Shown here piece after piece: positions 53,257 to 62,226 of a stretch of DNA of 64,000 nt. Both the position numbers and the translations under genes were made by a program. Positions within the stretch are counted from its first letter, which is position 1. Each line of letters opens with the position of its first letter. Below the pieces are notes generated by a model. The model made no database searches, was not told the DNA's origin, and saw only the letters and a list, made by a program, of their open reading frames with translations. The stretch is from Thermocaproicibacter sp036260805 (GTDB lineage: Bacteria > Bacillota > Clostridia > Oscillospirales > Acutalibacteraceae): positions 1-64,000 of the forward strand of contig DATALZ010000018.1 of assembly GCA_036260805.1 (NCBI GenBank), given 5' to 3'.

Positions 53257-54162
53257 ATGATTGAGCAAAAAATCAATTCCTATTGGCTGCATACAATAGA
53301 CAGTAACGAGTTAATGAATCATCCGCTTATCAACTCCGTGGGGCATGAAATATGGACAAAATATGATAATAAACGCTATGATTGGAACTGCCGCAAGAAT
53401 GAAGAATCCATTTGCATTTTTCAATACACGATTTCAGGCAGAGGCATGCTCGAAATTGACGGAAAATATGTACGTCAGACACCGTCGTCCATTTTTCTGA
53501 TTGAACGTCCAGGAAATTACCGCTACTGGCTCCCGGAAGATTCAGAATATTGGGAGTTCAAATTTATTTCCCTCACCATATCTTCCTTGCCGTTTTGGAA
53601 TTATATCACCAGCCGTTACGGAAAAACATTTACGGTGAGCCCTAACAACCCTGCAATAGAGCTCTTGGACGAGATCTACAATATGGTTGAAAAATCACAA
53701 ATCGAGTCCATATTCGACAACTCACTTCTTGCTTATAAATTCTTAATGACGCTGCACAAATACCTGAAAGAAAATGGTACCATGACAACGCAGAACGAGT
53801 CCATTCAGCTCTGTCTTGAGTTTATCAACCGCGAATTTGGAAAATCGATCACGCTTTCCGATATTGCGCAGTCTTGCCAAATATCTCCGTTTTACCTGAA
53901 CAAATGCTTCAAAGAAACCGTTGGGGAAACGCCCATTCAATACCTAACCAAGGTCAGAATACGACGCAGCACAGAGTTGCTTACACAAACAGTGCAAAGC
54001 GTCGATGCGATCGCTCGCCAGTGTGGTTTTAAAAACGCAAACTATTATGCTAAGGTGTTCAAAAAGATCATGGATATGTCACCGACAGAATACAGGTCAA
54101 ATCAAAAAGGATTTCACCAAGCTGATGATTTAATTGAGCATCCGGCCGCTCCCAAAATTTAA
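53257..54162 (+). CDS. AraC-family transcriptional regulator
   Basis: A 301-residue regulator with an N-terminal cupin-like sugar-sensing domain ('QYTISGRGMLEIDGKYVRQT', 'FLIERPGNYRYWLPEDSEYW') and a C-terminal double helix-turn-helix at about residues 190-285 ('ITLSDIAQSCQISPFYLNKC', 'VDAIARQCGFKNANYYAKVF', 'MSPTEYR'). AGAGGAGG precedes the start. It lies between the second importer operon and the rhamnosidase genes, and is the obvious candidate to regulate either or both. Confidence 0.9.
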   Translation: MIEQKINSYWLHTIDSNELMNHPLINSVGHEIWTKYDNKRYDWNCRKNEESICIFQYTISGRGMLEIDGKYVRQTPSSIFLIERPGNYRYWLPEDSEYWEFKFISLTISSLPFWNYITSRYGKTFTVSPNNPAIELLDEIYNMVEKSQIESIFDNSLLAYKFLMTLHKYLKENGTMTTQNESIQLCLEFINREFGKSITLSDIAQSCQISPFYLNKCFKETVGETPIQYLTKVRIRRSTELLTQTVQSVDAIARQCGFKNANYYAKVFKKIMDMSPTEYRSNQKGFHQADDLIEHPAAPKI

Positions 54163-54204
54163 ACCTTTCTAGAAGCATAAGGATTTATAAGTTCCTATAA
54201 AGCA

Positions 54205-54240
54205 GAACCCCCTGAAGGCATTGCCTTCAGGGGGGGCTTT
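54205..54240. terminator. Intrinsic terminator between AraC and GH106-like genes
   Basis: CCCCCTGAAGGCA pairs with TGCCTTCAGGGGG (perfect stem, loop of about 2 nt), with GCTTTGCTTTT following on the plus strand. It serves the two converging genes. Confidence 0.8.
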
Positions 54241-54244
54241 GCTT

Positions 54245-57200
54245 TTATGTATTCTCCAGCAGCGCGGTAGGCTGCGAAAGGATTCCTGTGGGTTTGAAGT
54301 AGTATTCATAACTCCAAGCATCCCCCTCCGAGCGGTAAGAATCCGGTCCCAGCCATGTACATGCACTGTCGGCAAGGTGGAGCTGCCCGCATGAATTATA
54401 CCGGTTTCCGAACAGCATCACTGAAAGTTCATGCGTTCCAGCCGAAAGTTCGGCTTCAATCCGGTACGGCGGCAGGACAACTCTGCCGATGTCTCTTCCG
54501 TCCAGTGACACCTTTAGAAGTGAACCGCGGTAATGCGGAATAGAAAACAGCCCTTTCCCCTTTTTACTTCTGAACGAAAGATGATATGTAAGATTCCCCC
54601 CGTAAAACGGAAGTCCCTGATGAACAATGTCGCCGAAGGCCAACACCTTTACGGCTGGCGTAAGACGTTTGATTCTGCCGCAAACCTGAACTCCAAAGTT
54701 GCCGAGCAGATAACACCATTCGATATTGGTGCTTCTTCCAAAAGGAATACAGACTTCCAGGATATTTTCGCCTTGCTTTATTTTTGGAAGTGGGATCGTC
54801 TTAATCGCCTTATCAATATACCAGCCGGAAACAGTGATGGAAACATCGCTTCCATTCAGTCTGACAGAAAGGCTCTCGGCGTCCTCAATGGCAAGCTGTG
54901 CTCCATCAATCTCCAGATCACTGTGAATCGTAAATCGGAGTGAAACCCGATGTGTGACAGTTTCCTTTTCCAGTACCCATGGCTGTGCGAAAGCACCCTT
55001 TCGGCTTGGCCACCCCATAAGCTCCCGGCACTGGTTATCCAAAATCAGAATTTCCTCTTCCGGTTGGTACGCTCCGCCGTCCAAAGCGTATTCCGCCATA
55101 TCAAGCAGCAGCGCGTTTGGCTCGCTAAGTGTAACGGGGACCTGGTACGGAAGGACTATCTTCTCCTGCTGCATCTCAGCTTTTTTCCGCTCGGGAAGTT
55201 GCGTTGCTCCGGACGGTCTAAGGTGAAACAGCAGGCTGTCATAGTCGTAGACAGTATACTCGATGACAGTACTGTTTTCATCTGCTTTATAGGGGACAGA
55301 TTCGGTTTTCCCGTTTACAGTATCATACAAAACTGGCTGCCAGCTGCCCTTCAGCCGAATTCGAATTCTCTGTTCTTTTGCAATGTCCTTATTATATGGC
55401 TTTTTCGCGTGCGCCACAAACAGCCAACGATCATCATGATCCTGCCGCAGCTGATACACGAGATTGTCTGTATAAAAGCCGTTTGTATTTCGGATTTCCA
55501 GCTCACGGGCCGATTCTACCGCCTTCAAAAGTGCCGAACGGGTAAACGGAATATGTTCGGATTTCTCAAACAGCTTTTCAGCTTCCCGATTCGGTAACGC
55601 GTCGACAAGCGTTGGCGCTTTGCCCATAAAAATCAGCTTGCCGCCCGAGCTTAAAAATTCATTCAGAATCTTGAGCGTGCTGGCACGCAGCGTTTCGCAG
55701 CCAGGAACAATCACAATATCATACGCCATTTTGCCCACCCGAATGGGGGCAGTGCCAGTTTCGCACTGTGTCGGAAGCAGTGATTCACTGATAAAATCGA
55801 AATCGACGCAGCCGAAAAGCATCCATTCGGTCAGATTCTTAAAATTCTCTTCCATCTCCTGACAGACCAAACACGTCTCGTCATATGGCCCATAATGAAG
55901 CCAGTAGCTTTCGATTGGATGAATCACACCTACGCGGACAATGGGTTTGCCCCGCGTCATCGCGGTATTGACACGTGCAAAATGATCCTCAATATAGGAA
56001 TACTCACCATACCACGGAGACTGGTAATTAATCGAAGCAGGATAATCGCGTTTTGCCTCACCGGCCATTGATACCCACGACAGATGCGGCACTCGGACCG
56101 TTACCCCCAATGCGGCCTGCCAGTCACCATGCAGCTTGTGCCCTCTGAAGTCAAAATCCCAACCCGATACGCCGTACAATTCCGAAAGCAGTCCCTCACG
56201 GCCAAACTGGTGCGATGCGGACTGAGCCTGCTTGACGGTTGCATACTCAAAACCACAGCACAGCATATCAATACCCGGCAGATCAAAGCTTCTGTACGAG
56301 CGCATCGCCTCGCCCAGCGCTTCTGTCTGGCTTGCCAGTGTGGGCTCATTCATCAAATGCCCGGTCAGCATAATTCCGTTTTTTCTGCACCAGTCGCCGC
56401 AGGTGTCGGCAAAAGCAGATGCAAACCGTTCCGCAATATGGTCATGATAATGATATCGTATAACAGAAATCTGGCCATTCGCAAGTTCCCATACAAGTTG
56501 AGGCAGATTTGAAATAAGATTCTCTTGATAGGTCTCTTCAAATGTTTGCGGCAGATCATCCGTCCATGGAAGAATAACATCATTGGTGTCAAAAGCGCCG
56601 CGAAGTGTTGTTTTCAGTGAAAATTGCGGCTCGTCTGTAAATATTGCCGGAACAGTGCTTCCGAAATACTCTTTCAGTTCCTTCTTGTAGCTTTCATGCG
56701 TAATTTCAACAAAACGTTGAATTGCCTTTTTGTCGAGGGTGTTTACATAGGTTTGATTATTGAACCACGGGCTTTCCAGTGGAGTTTCCTGATAAGCATA
56801 CCATTTGGTACCATCAGCCTTATCGTTTTCGCCGATTCTTTTGTAAGCTTGCAGGCAGCCGTTTTCATCAAGCATAATATCATAGCAGGCAAGCAACTTT
56901 CCGTTTCCGGTGCGCACGGCACCCGCGGTTGAATTATCAAACCTTACTTTGTTTTTCGTTTCCTGTCCGTAAGGAACCGGCGTAAACAGAAGGTACCGTG
57001 CTCGGTACTGCGGGTCGGCAGTAACAAGCCCGCCTGCCGCCCCCGAAGGCCACCGATCCTCATCGTAAAGCCAGGCAAACATATTCTTTTCCTTCGCCCT
57101 CTGAACACAATCGTGAATCAAACTCATATATTCTTTTCCAAGGTACCGGATACTTAACCCAGTTCTCACATGCATGTGGAAACCGCCGAATCCCATTTGA

Positions 57201-57343
57201 CCTAATTGGTCAATCTGGTCCAGCAGATCATCCCGGTCTAATTTGCCGTTCCATGCCCAAAACGGAGCAGCTCTATATTCACGGGTAGGATTTTTGAACA
57301 AAGACATAGTAAGGGATTGTGTCTGGTTTTGTGGATAAAACAT
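54245..57343 (-). CDS. GH106-like alpha-L-rhamnosidase family protein
   Basis: A 1032-residue protein without a signal peptide. The opening 'REYRAAPFWAWNGKLDRDDL', 'QMGFGGFHMHVRTGLSIRYL' and 'NMFAWLYDEDRWPSGAAGG' follow the start of the large GH106-type barrel found in clostridial and Bacteroides rhamnosidases. 'YKKELKEYFGSTVPAIFTDE' may hold an acidic catalytic residue. The C-terminal beta-sandwich region (about 700-1030) looks like galactose-binding/jelly-roll domains. The likely reaction is release of L-rhamnose from pectin-type oligosaccharides after import. Behind its own promoter and a GAGGGAG ribosome site. Confidence 0.75.
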   Translation of the reverse strand: MFYPQNQTQSLTMSLFKNPTREYRAAPFWAWNGKLDRDDLLDQIDQLGQMGFGGFHMHVRTGLSIRYLGKEYMSLIHDCVQRAKEKNMFAWLYDEDRWPSGAAGGLVTADPQYRARYLLFTPVPYGQETKNKVRFDNSTAGAVRTGNGKLLACYDIMLDENGCLQAYKRIGENDKADGTKWYAYQETPLESPWFNNQTYVNTLDKKAIQRFVEITHESYKKELKEYFGSTVPAIFTDEPQFSLKTTLRGAFDTNDVILPWTDDLPQTFEETYQENLISNLPQLVWELANGQISVIRYHYHDHIAERFASAFADTCGDWCRKNGIMLTGHLMNEPTLASQTEALGEAMRSYRSFDLPGIDMLCCGFEYATVKQAQSASHQFGREGLLSELYGVSGWDFDFRGHKLHGDWQAALGVTVRVPHLSWVSMAGEAKRDYPASINYQSPWYGEYSYIEDHFARVNTAMTRGKPIVRVGVIHPIESYWLHYGPYDETCLVCQEMEENFKNLTEWMLFGCVDFDFISESLLPTQCETGTAPIRVGKMAYDIVIVPGCETLRASTLKILNEFLSSGGKLIFMGKAPTLVDALPNREAEKLFEKSEHIPFTRSALLKAVESARELEIRNTNGFYTDNLVYQLRQDHDDRWLFVAHAKKPYNKDIAKEQRIRIRLKGSWQPVLYDTVNGKTESVPYKADENSTVIEYTVYDYDSLLFHLRPSGATQLPERKKAEMQQEKIVLPYQVPVTLSEPNALLLDMAEYALDGGAYQPEEEILILDNQCRELMGWPSRKGAFAQPWVLEKETVTHRVSLRFTIHSDLEIDGAQLAIEDAESLSVRLNGSDVSITVSGWYIDKAIKTIPLPKIKQGENILEVCIPFGRSTNIEWCYLLGNFGVQVCGRIKRLTPAVKVLAFGDIVHQGLPFYGGNLTYHLSFRSKKGKGLFSIPHYRGSLLKVSLDGRDIGRVVLPPYRIEAELSAGTHELSVMLFGNRYNSCGQLHLADSACTWLGPDSYRSEGDAWSYEYYFKPTGILSQPTALLENT

Positions 57344-57430
57344 ATAAAATCTCCCTCTCCGACTTTAATCTGATGATTTTATCTTATTACAGACTTCAAA
57401 GATAGTAAATGTTTTTTGCCCAATTTGAAC

Positions 57431-57459
57431 ATTATAATTTAATACCCGTTTAAATTCAA
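57431..57459 (-). promoter_or_regulatory. Sigma-A promoter of the GH106-like gene
   Basis: On the minus strand TTGAAT (57454-57459), 17-bp spacer, TATAAT (57431-57436), about 80 nt before the start. The gap 57344-57726 holds this promoter and the terminator of GH78 and no credible gene. Confidence 0.65.
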
Positions 57460-57622
57460 AAATTACCTTTTGGCCTCAAAAAGTTCCGATATTCTGCCCT
57501 CTTATTTCCCTATTCTCGTTACAATTTGTCGGCTGTAAAATGCCTTGCCGATAAAAATCTTTTACGGATTCTTTCTGAAAAACGATTTATTAACCAGGCC
57601 AGTCTAGCGTGTAATTTGGCAA

Positions 57623-57656
57623 AACAAAAAACAGTACGCAAAAATGCGTACTGTTC
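57623..57656 (-). terminator. Intrinsic terminator after the GH78 gene
   Basis: On the minus strand GAACAGTACGCA/TGCGTACTGTT is followed by TTTTTGTTTT. Confidence 0.82.
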
Positions 57657-57726
57657 AGCCTCATAATTTTTTCTATGCGTATTTTTCTGAATGCAAAACT
57701 GAGTCTCCATGTGATGTACTATATTT

Positions 57727-59982
57727 CTACCGGCTGATCTCACACTTTCCGTCCCGTAATTCAAGCCGCATTTTTTGCGCCGCCATCTGCATTATTGCAG
57801 TGATATCGTGAATGCCCGCTGACGCCGGTTTGAAATTCCATGCACCAATTCTGTTCTCCGAAGGCCTCGCTCCAAGCCCGTAAGCATAGTACACGTACAG
57901 AGGAACAGCCGACCATCCGTGGCACAAACTACCCGCATTGTCAAAATCGCTTTGCCCTTTTTCGGTTTCCCAAAACGTTTGTGCACCCTGAAAAAGCATG
58001 CTGCCCCACTTGTCGGCAATCTCGTTGAAAACCCGTTCGCCGTATTTTTCAGGCCGGTTTTGAAGAAGGGCGTCATACTTAAAAATACAGTAGCTCAGGG
58101 TAATCGGCACATACCGGTTATCAAATAATTTTTCAAGTACCGCGTCTTTATTATCCTCGGGGCAAGCGCCGCAATAGACGGCAAGCGCCTGAGTCAGCTG
58201 CGCGTAATGATATTTTTTCGAGCCCTTGACATACGTGGCATAGGATAGTTTTTCATCGTTCCAAAAACATTGATGTATGCTTTTATTTACCCTTACCGAA
58301 AGATCGTTATAATAACTCGCGTCATCTGCTTTTCCCAGAATTTTGCACAATTTACCGAACCGGTCAAGCGCAATTGAGAACAGTGCGTTCAAAGGGGCGT
58401 CGAACGTTTCCGGGATATCATGTTCCGGCAGGATTGCCCCCTCGAGTCCGTCTGCCCACTCATAAAAGTTCCAGTACCGACGGTTCGTAAAATTCGGAAT
58501 CAAACCGTTGTCTTTCATTTTCCCGATAAACTGTTTGAGGAGTGCCGCACAGTATTCGAAGACTTCCGCTCCGAGCGGACGGTCTCCACTGTAAAGTACA
58601 TATTCATAAACCTCAAGGAAATACATCAGGTTAAACGAGGGAATTGTGATATAAATATCGGACGGGGCGCATAAAGACAGCAGATTGTCATCACGTTTAT
58701 TGAGCGAAAACAGCTTCAGGCTTGCCCTTGCGAACTGATACTCGCCAAACGCATAATAGCCCAAAAGCATCTGAGTACGGCTGTCCATTGTATAAAGGGC
58801 CTGTTCCCGCCATGGGCAATCCTCATAGTGCTCGTGCATACAGAGCTTCATAGTATCAACGCATGTTTCATAAATTTTTTGATGCAGCCGGTCAGAGATC
58901 TTGAATGGCAAAGCCTCAACAGGGTATGTTGTCGGCAGAATCCCGGCATAAAAAAGTGTGAATTTCTGCGCATGGACATGCAGCTGCAGATAACGGCAGC
59001 CAAGCCTTTTGAAGCAGCCTGTAAACTCATTCATTCCTGACTTTGTGTGAAACGTGGCCGCAAAATTGCGTCCGCCAACAAAGGTTCTGACACGCATATC
59101 GCTTAAATGTTCGCCAAAACCGATATCAACGCCTGTCGGTGTCTCTGTTTCAAGTAATAGTTTGAGAAATCCGGCCTTCTCCTTTTCCATATCAATAACG
59201 ATATAAACGCCGTCCCCCTCTGGAGCTTGAAACGCCACTCCTTTTTCACTTGGCAACGATTGTTCTAATGACCCCGTCAACTCCGAAAACGGGCGAAAAT
59301 CAAGATATGCGCGCTGCATCTTTTTACCCGTTGTTTCATTGCTGAAATTCCGGTTTTCCAAAAAGACTCCTTGTGCACAAATCTGCGCGCATACCGGTTT
59401 TTGTATTTTTAATTTCTGAACAGGCCTTTCAAACAGCTCCTTCGCTTTGCAAACTGGTACGGCCTGTTTCCATTCTTCGCCCGGTATGTATCCATCGCGC
59501 GTCCAGCCGTCATCCTGCTTTGCATCATAATGATAAGTATAGCCCAACTGCGGCGTAATTTTTTCAACCTTGCCGTTCTGATACGCATGATCCACACTGC
59601 AGCGGTTGTTCTGATCGCTTTTAGCAAGTACTCTGCCGTCTTTGGTCAGCTCATAAAGAAGCCCCGGTGCGCCCTTGCAATACACAGAAGATTCTTCTCC
59701 GTTAAAATATCCTTCTATGGTGATAGTGTTTTTACCGCTTTTGAGACAGCTGGATACATCAAGGCTGTCATAGACCTTGTAATCCGGAAAATCGGCATAC
59801 TGTCCGCAGTTTACAAAACTTCCGTTGATCCAGACCGCATAGTTACTGTCCACACTGATGAACAGCTCGGCTGTACCGGTCGGCCCGTCCAAATAAAATT
59901 CATTCAGGAACCGGATATATTGATTTTTCTGTAGTGCGCCGCCTGCCCAAATCCAGATTGCTTCTTGAAATTTATAATTCAT
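57727..59982 (-). CDS. Alpha-L-rhamnosidase, glycoside hydrolase family 78
   Basis: A 751-residue cytoplasmic enzyme. N-terminal beta-sandwich domains (about 1-360; 'DSNYAVWINGSFVNCGQYAD') precede an (alpha/alpha)6 catalytic barrel with 'EHYEDCPWREQALYTMDSRT' near residue 393, the GH78 region with conserved acidic residues, and 'FNLMYFLEVYEYVLYSGDRP' further on. The C-terminal 'SLCHGWSAVPLYVYYAYGLG' is also characteristic of the family. It removes terminal alpha-L-rhamnose from plant glycosides or pectin fragments. AAAGGACAGG precedes the start. It is monocistronic, with the GH106-like gene 384 nt downstream on the same strand. Confidence 0.87.
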   Translation of the reverse strand: MNYKFQEAIWIWAGGALQKNQYIRFLNEFYLDGPTGTAELFISVDSNYAVWINGSFVNCGQYADFPDYKVYDSLDVSSCLKSGKNTITIEGYFNGEESSVYCKGAPGLLYELTKDGRVLAKSDQNNRCSVDHAYQNGKVEKITPQLGYTYHYDAKQDDGWTRDGYIPGEEWKQAVPVCKAKELFERPVQKLKIQKPVCAQICAQGVFLENRNFSNETTGKKMQRAYLDFRPFSELTGSLEQSLPSEKGVAFQAPEGDGVYIVIDMEKEKAGFLKLLLETETPTGVDIGFGEHLSDMRVRTFVGGRNFAATFHTKSGMNEFTGCFKRLGCRYLQLHVHAQKFTLFYAGILPTTYPVEALPFKISDRLHQKIYETCVDTMKLCMHEHYEDCPWREQALYTMDSRTQMLLGYYAFGEYQFARASLKLFSLNKRDDNLLSLCAPSDIYITIPSFNLMYFLEVYEYVLYSGDRPLGAEVFEYCAALLKQFIGKMKDNGLIPNFTNRRYWNFYEWADGLEGAILPEHDIPETFDAPLNALFSIALDRFGKLCKILGKADDASYYNDLSVRVNKSIHQCFWNDEKLSYATYVKGSKKYHYAQLTQALAVYCGACPEDNKDAVLEKLFDNRYVPITLSYCIFKYDALLQNRPEKYGERVFNEIADKWGSMLFQGAQTFWETEKGQSDFDNAGSLCHGWSAVPLYVYYAYGLGARPSENRIGAWNFKPASAGIHDITAIMQMAAQKMRLELRDGKCEISR

Positions 59983-60444
59983 ATGATAGCCTGTCCTTTT
60001 ATAAATCGTCTATTTCTCTGCACAAAATTGATGATTTTCTCATTTTTAAATTAGATTTTTTAATAATGGATTTACCCGAAATTCCCGCTGCCTTCGCGAC
60101 AATAAATCCGATAATCAATTATATTTTTGCAATCGAAATGCTTTTGCTATGTTACATCATAAATTTTATGCAGTCAATACTTGTGATATTTGATTTCGGA
60201 ACGCAAGGGGTGTTGACCACAAGGATATCAAAAACGATTCTGACCATCTTATGCATGTCCTATGGACTTTCCTTTGGTGCGTTTTTGCTAGTAATAAAAT
60301 CAAGTTGTAAGCGGCCGCTGTAGGCACCCGGACATCTCTGCAGCAGATTAGGGAAACCGCGGCTAGACATATACATCCCTCGCAGTGTTCGATTGTTGCT
60401 GATTATATTTTGACTTTTAATTGAGGTGTGCAGAAATTGAATTT

Positions 60445-60471
60445 ATATTAAACAGAAAATCAACATATTCT
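60445..60471 (+). promoter_or_regulatory. Sigma-E-like promoter of the recombinase gene
   Basis: ATATT (60445-60449), a 14-bp spacer and CATATTCT (60464-60471) follow the sigma-E pattern (-35 ATATT, -10 CATACAAT). It lies 88 nt before the recombinase start. The Bacillus subtilis skin recombinase gene is also sigma-E dependent. The remainder of the 59983-60558 gap has no convincing gene; a hydrophobic frame (59934-60323) overlaps GH78 antisense and lacks a ribosome site. Confidence 0.55.
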
Positions 60472-60558
60472 TTATAGCATTACTTTTTCTTTGTGTTACT
60501 ATTGATGCTCTTATTCACCTATATGCTTTATTTGTTCAATATAAGGCAGGCATCTGCA

Positions 60559-62226
60559 ATGAAATTTGCAATCTATTCAAGAAAGTCAAAATTCACCGGC
60601 AAGGGTGAGAGTATTGAAAATCAAATTGAACTATGCAAACAATACATACAGCTGCAGTTCAAAGACGTATCCGACAAAGATGTACTCATCTATGAAGATG
60701 AAGGGTTTTCAGGTGGAAATATAGACCGACCTCAATTTAAAAATATGCTTACAGATGCCAAAGAAAAACGGTTCTCCGCCTTGATTTGTTACCGGCTTGA
60801 CCGTATCAGCCGTAATATCGGAGATTTCGCCAAACTGATTGAACAACTGAACTCACTGTCTATATCGTTCATTTCGATTCGGGAACAGTTCGACACCAAT
60901 TCCCCTATGGGACGCGCCATGATGTATATTGCATCCGTGTTTTCACAACTGGAACGGGAAACGACTGCAGAGCGAATTCGAGATAATATGCAGGAACTTG
61001 CTAAAACGGGCCGTTGGCTGGGTGGAACAACACCCACGGGCTATTGTTCCCAACCAGTCGAAAAAGTTACGATAGACGGTCGTACACGCAAAGCCTATCG
61101 GCTTGTTTTCCAGCCTACTGAGATAGAAACAGTTAAACTGATCTATCAAAAATTTCTAGAAACCAATTCTCTGACGAAAGTGGAAACTTATCTCATCCAG
61201 AACAATATCCGGTCAAAAACAGGAAAACGCTATACCCGTTTTACAATTAAAAGTATTCTTGAAAACCCGGTTTATTTAATTGCAGACTCGGATGCCTACC
61301 GCTATTTTACGGATTCCGGCGTAGAGCTTTGCGCAGAACAAAAAGATTTTGACGGTAGCTGCGGGATTATGGCCTATAATAAGACTTTGCAGCAGCATGG
61401 TAAGGCAAACCGGATACGCGACATGGTGAATTGGATTGTCGCAATTGGAAGGCATCAGGGTATTATACCCGGTGTGGATTGGATTCGCGTACAAAAGTTA
61501 TTGGATCAAAACAAGTCAAAATCATATCGTAAACCCAAGAGCAACACAGCGTTGCTTTCTGGATTGCTCCGTTGCGGAATCTGTGGTTCCTATATGCGCC
61601 CCAAACTTACAAAGCGAAAGAACGCTGCTGGGGAACTGATTTACACTTATTTATGTGAACTCAAAGAAAAGAGCCACGGCAAAAACTGTTCCGTTGGGAA
61701 TGTTAACGGAAATATTCTGGATCAAGCAGTTTGTTCCGAGGTCAAAAAGCTTTCGGATGATGACTCCCAGCTTTTTCAGCGGCTTCGGGTCTGTCGGCAA
61801 TCCCTCGACGGCGATCCTATTAAAGTTGATACCGAATTGGAAGGCATCGCTAAATCCATTCAGGAAAACGAAAAAGCAATTTCAAACCTTGTTTCATCTC
61901 TCGCCAAAGCTCAGGAAAGTCCTGCTGTCGGGTATATCACGGAACAGATTAACAGATTGCATGAGAAAAACAGTGCGCTGAAATCAAGGCAAGATGAACT
62001 GAAACGTCTGACCAAAACACAGCTTTTGTCGGACGAACAGATTGACATTATAAAAAATGTCCTGCGGTTCTTTTCATCGGCGTTTGACAGTATGTCAGTG
62101 GAAGAGAAGCGGAATGCACTGCGGACTTTTATTGATAAAATTGTCTGGGACGGAGAAAACATCAACATTTATTTCTTTGGAACCGGTACAGCAAACAGTA
62201 TTCCGCAGCGTACGGATAGCAAATGA
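60559..62226 (+). CDS. spoIVCA: Large serine recombinase of the sigK intervening element (SpoIVCA-like)
   Basis: A 555-residue site-specific recombinase. Resolvase domain (about 1-145): catalytic Ser10 in 'MKFAIYSRKSKF', 'YRLDRISRNIGDF' and 'SQLERETTAERIRDNM'. Recombinase domain (about 165-290), then a zinc ribbon 'GLLRCGICGSYMRP' to 'KNCSVGN' and a coiled-coil stretch (about 420-500). The start at 60559 has AGGCAGG upstream and places the serine at residue 10; an ATG 66 nt earlier adds a hydrophobic tail and is rejected. Its TGA stop (62224-62226) overlaps the right recombination core. It should excise the element and rejoin sigK; after excision its frame would read 63 codons into the left end. 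Confidence 0.92.
   Translation: MKFAIYSRKSKFTGKGESIENQIELCKQYIQLQFKDVSDKDVLIYEDEGFSGGNIDRPQFKNMLTDAKEKRFSALICYRLDRISRNIGDFAKLIEQLNSLSISFISIREQFDTNSPMGRAMMYIASVFSQLERETTAERIRDNMQELAKTGRWLGGTTPTGYCSQPVEKVTIDGRTRKAYRLVFQPTEIETVKLIYQKFLETNSLTKVETYLIQNNIRSKTGKRYTRFTIKSILENPVYLIADSDAYRYFTDSGVELCAEQKDFDGSCGIMAYNKTLQQHGKANRIRDMVNWIVAIGRHQGIIPGVDWIRVQKLLDQNKSKSYRKPKSNTALLSGLLRCGICGSYMRPKLTKRKNAAGELIYTYLCELKEKSHGKNCSVGNVNGNILDQAVCSEVKKLSDDDSQLFQRLRVCRQSLDGDPIKVDTELEGIAKSIQENEKAISNLVSSLAKAQESPAVGYITEQINRLHEKNSALKSRQDELKRLTKTQLLSDEQIDIIKNVLRFFSSAFDSMSVEEKRNALRTFIDKIVWDGENINIYFFGTGTANSIPQRTDSK
62216..62225 (+). other. Right recombination site of the skin-like element
   Basis: ATAGCAAATG, followed by AAG, pairs with ATAGAAAATG at 24057-24066. 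The recombinase stop codon and the first SigK 3' codons share these bases in different frames. Confidence 0.85.

Larger units (their letters stand above)
24067..62225 (+). mobile_element. Skin-like sigK intervening element, 38,159 bp
   Basis: The segment separates two collinear halves of sigK, has short direct repeats at its ends, and carries a full-length large serine recombinase as its last gene. Excision across the repeats restores 'RCIENEVLMYFRSS' of SigK in frame. The cargo is a lantibiotic-immunity module, two sugar-importer systems with glycoside hydrolases, and regulators; no phage head, tail, lysis or replication genes were seen. Part of the interior (about 30-44 kb) is visibly more AT-rich than the sigK flanks, suggesting assembly from different sources. 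Nearly all cargo operons run on the minus strand from 30 to 60 kb, while the immunity genes, AraC and the recombinase run on the plus strand. Confidence 0.9.

Noticed and set aside
57519..57764. An 81-codon minus-strand frame after GH78
   Set aside because: It overlaps the GH78 3' end and runs through that gene's terminator; no ribosome site.
59934..60323. A 129-codon plus-strand frame, hydrophobic, upstream of the recombinase
   Set aside because: It overlaps the start of GH78 antisense, has no ribosome site at any of its ATGs, and shows no family motif. It might be a relic but cannot be supported.
24067..62225. CRISPR array, tRNA or rRNA genes, or prophage modules in the element
   Set aside because: No regularly spaced repeats, no cloverleaf or rRNA sequence, and no capsid, portal, terminase, tail or lysis-like protein was found among the frames.
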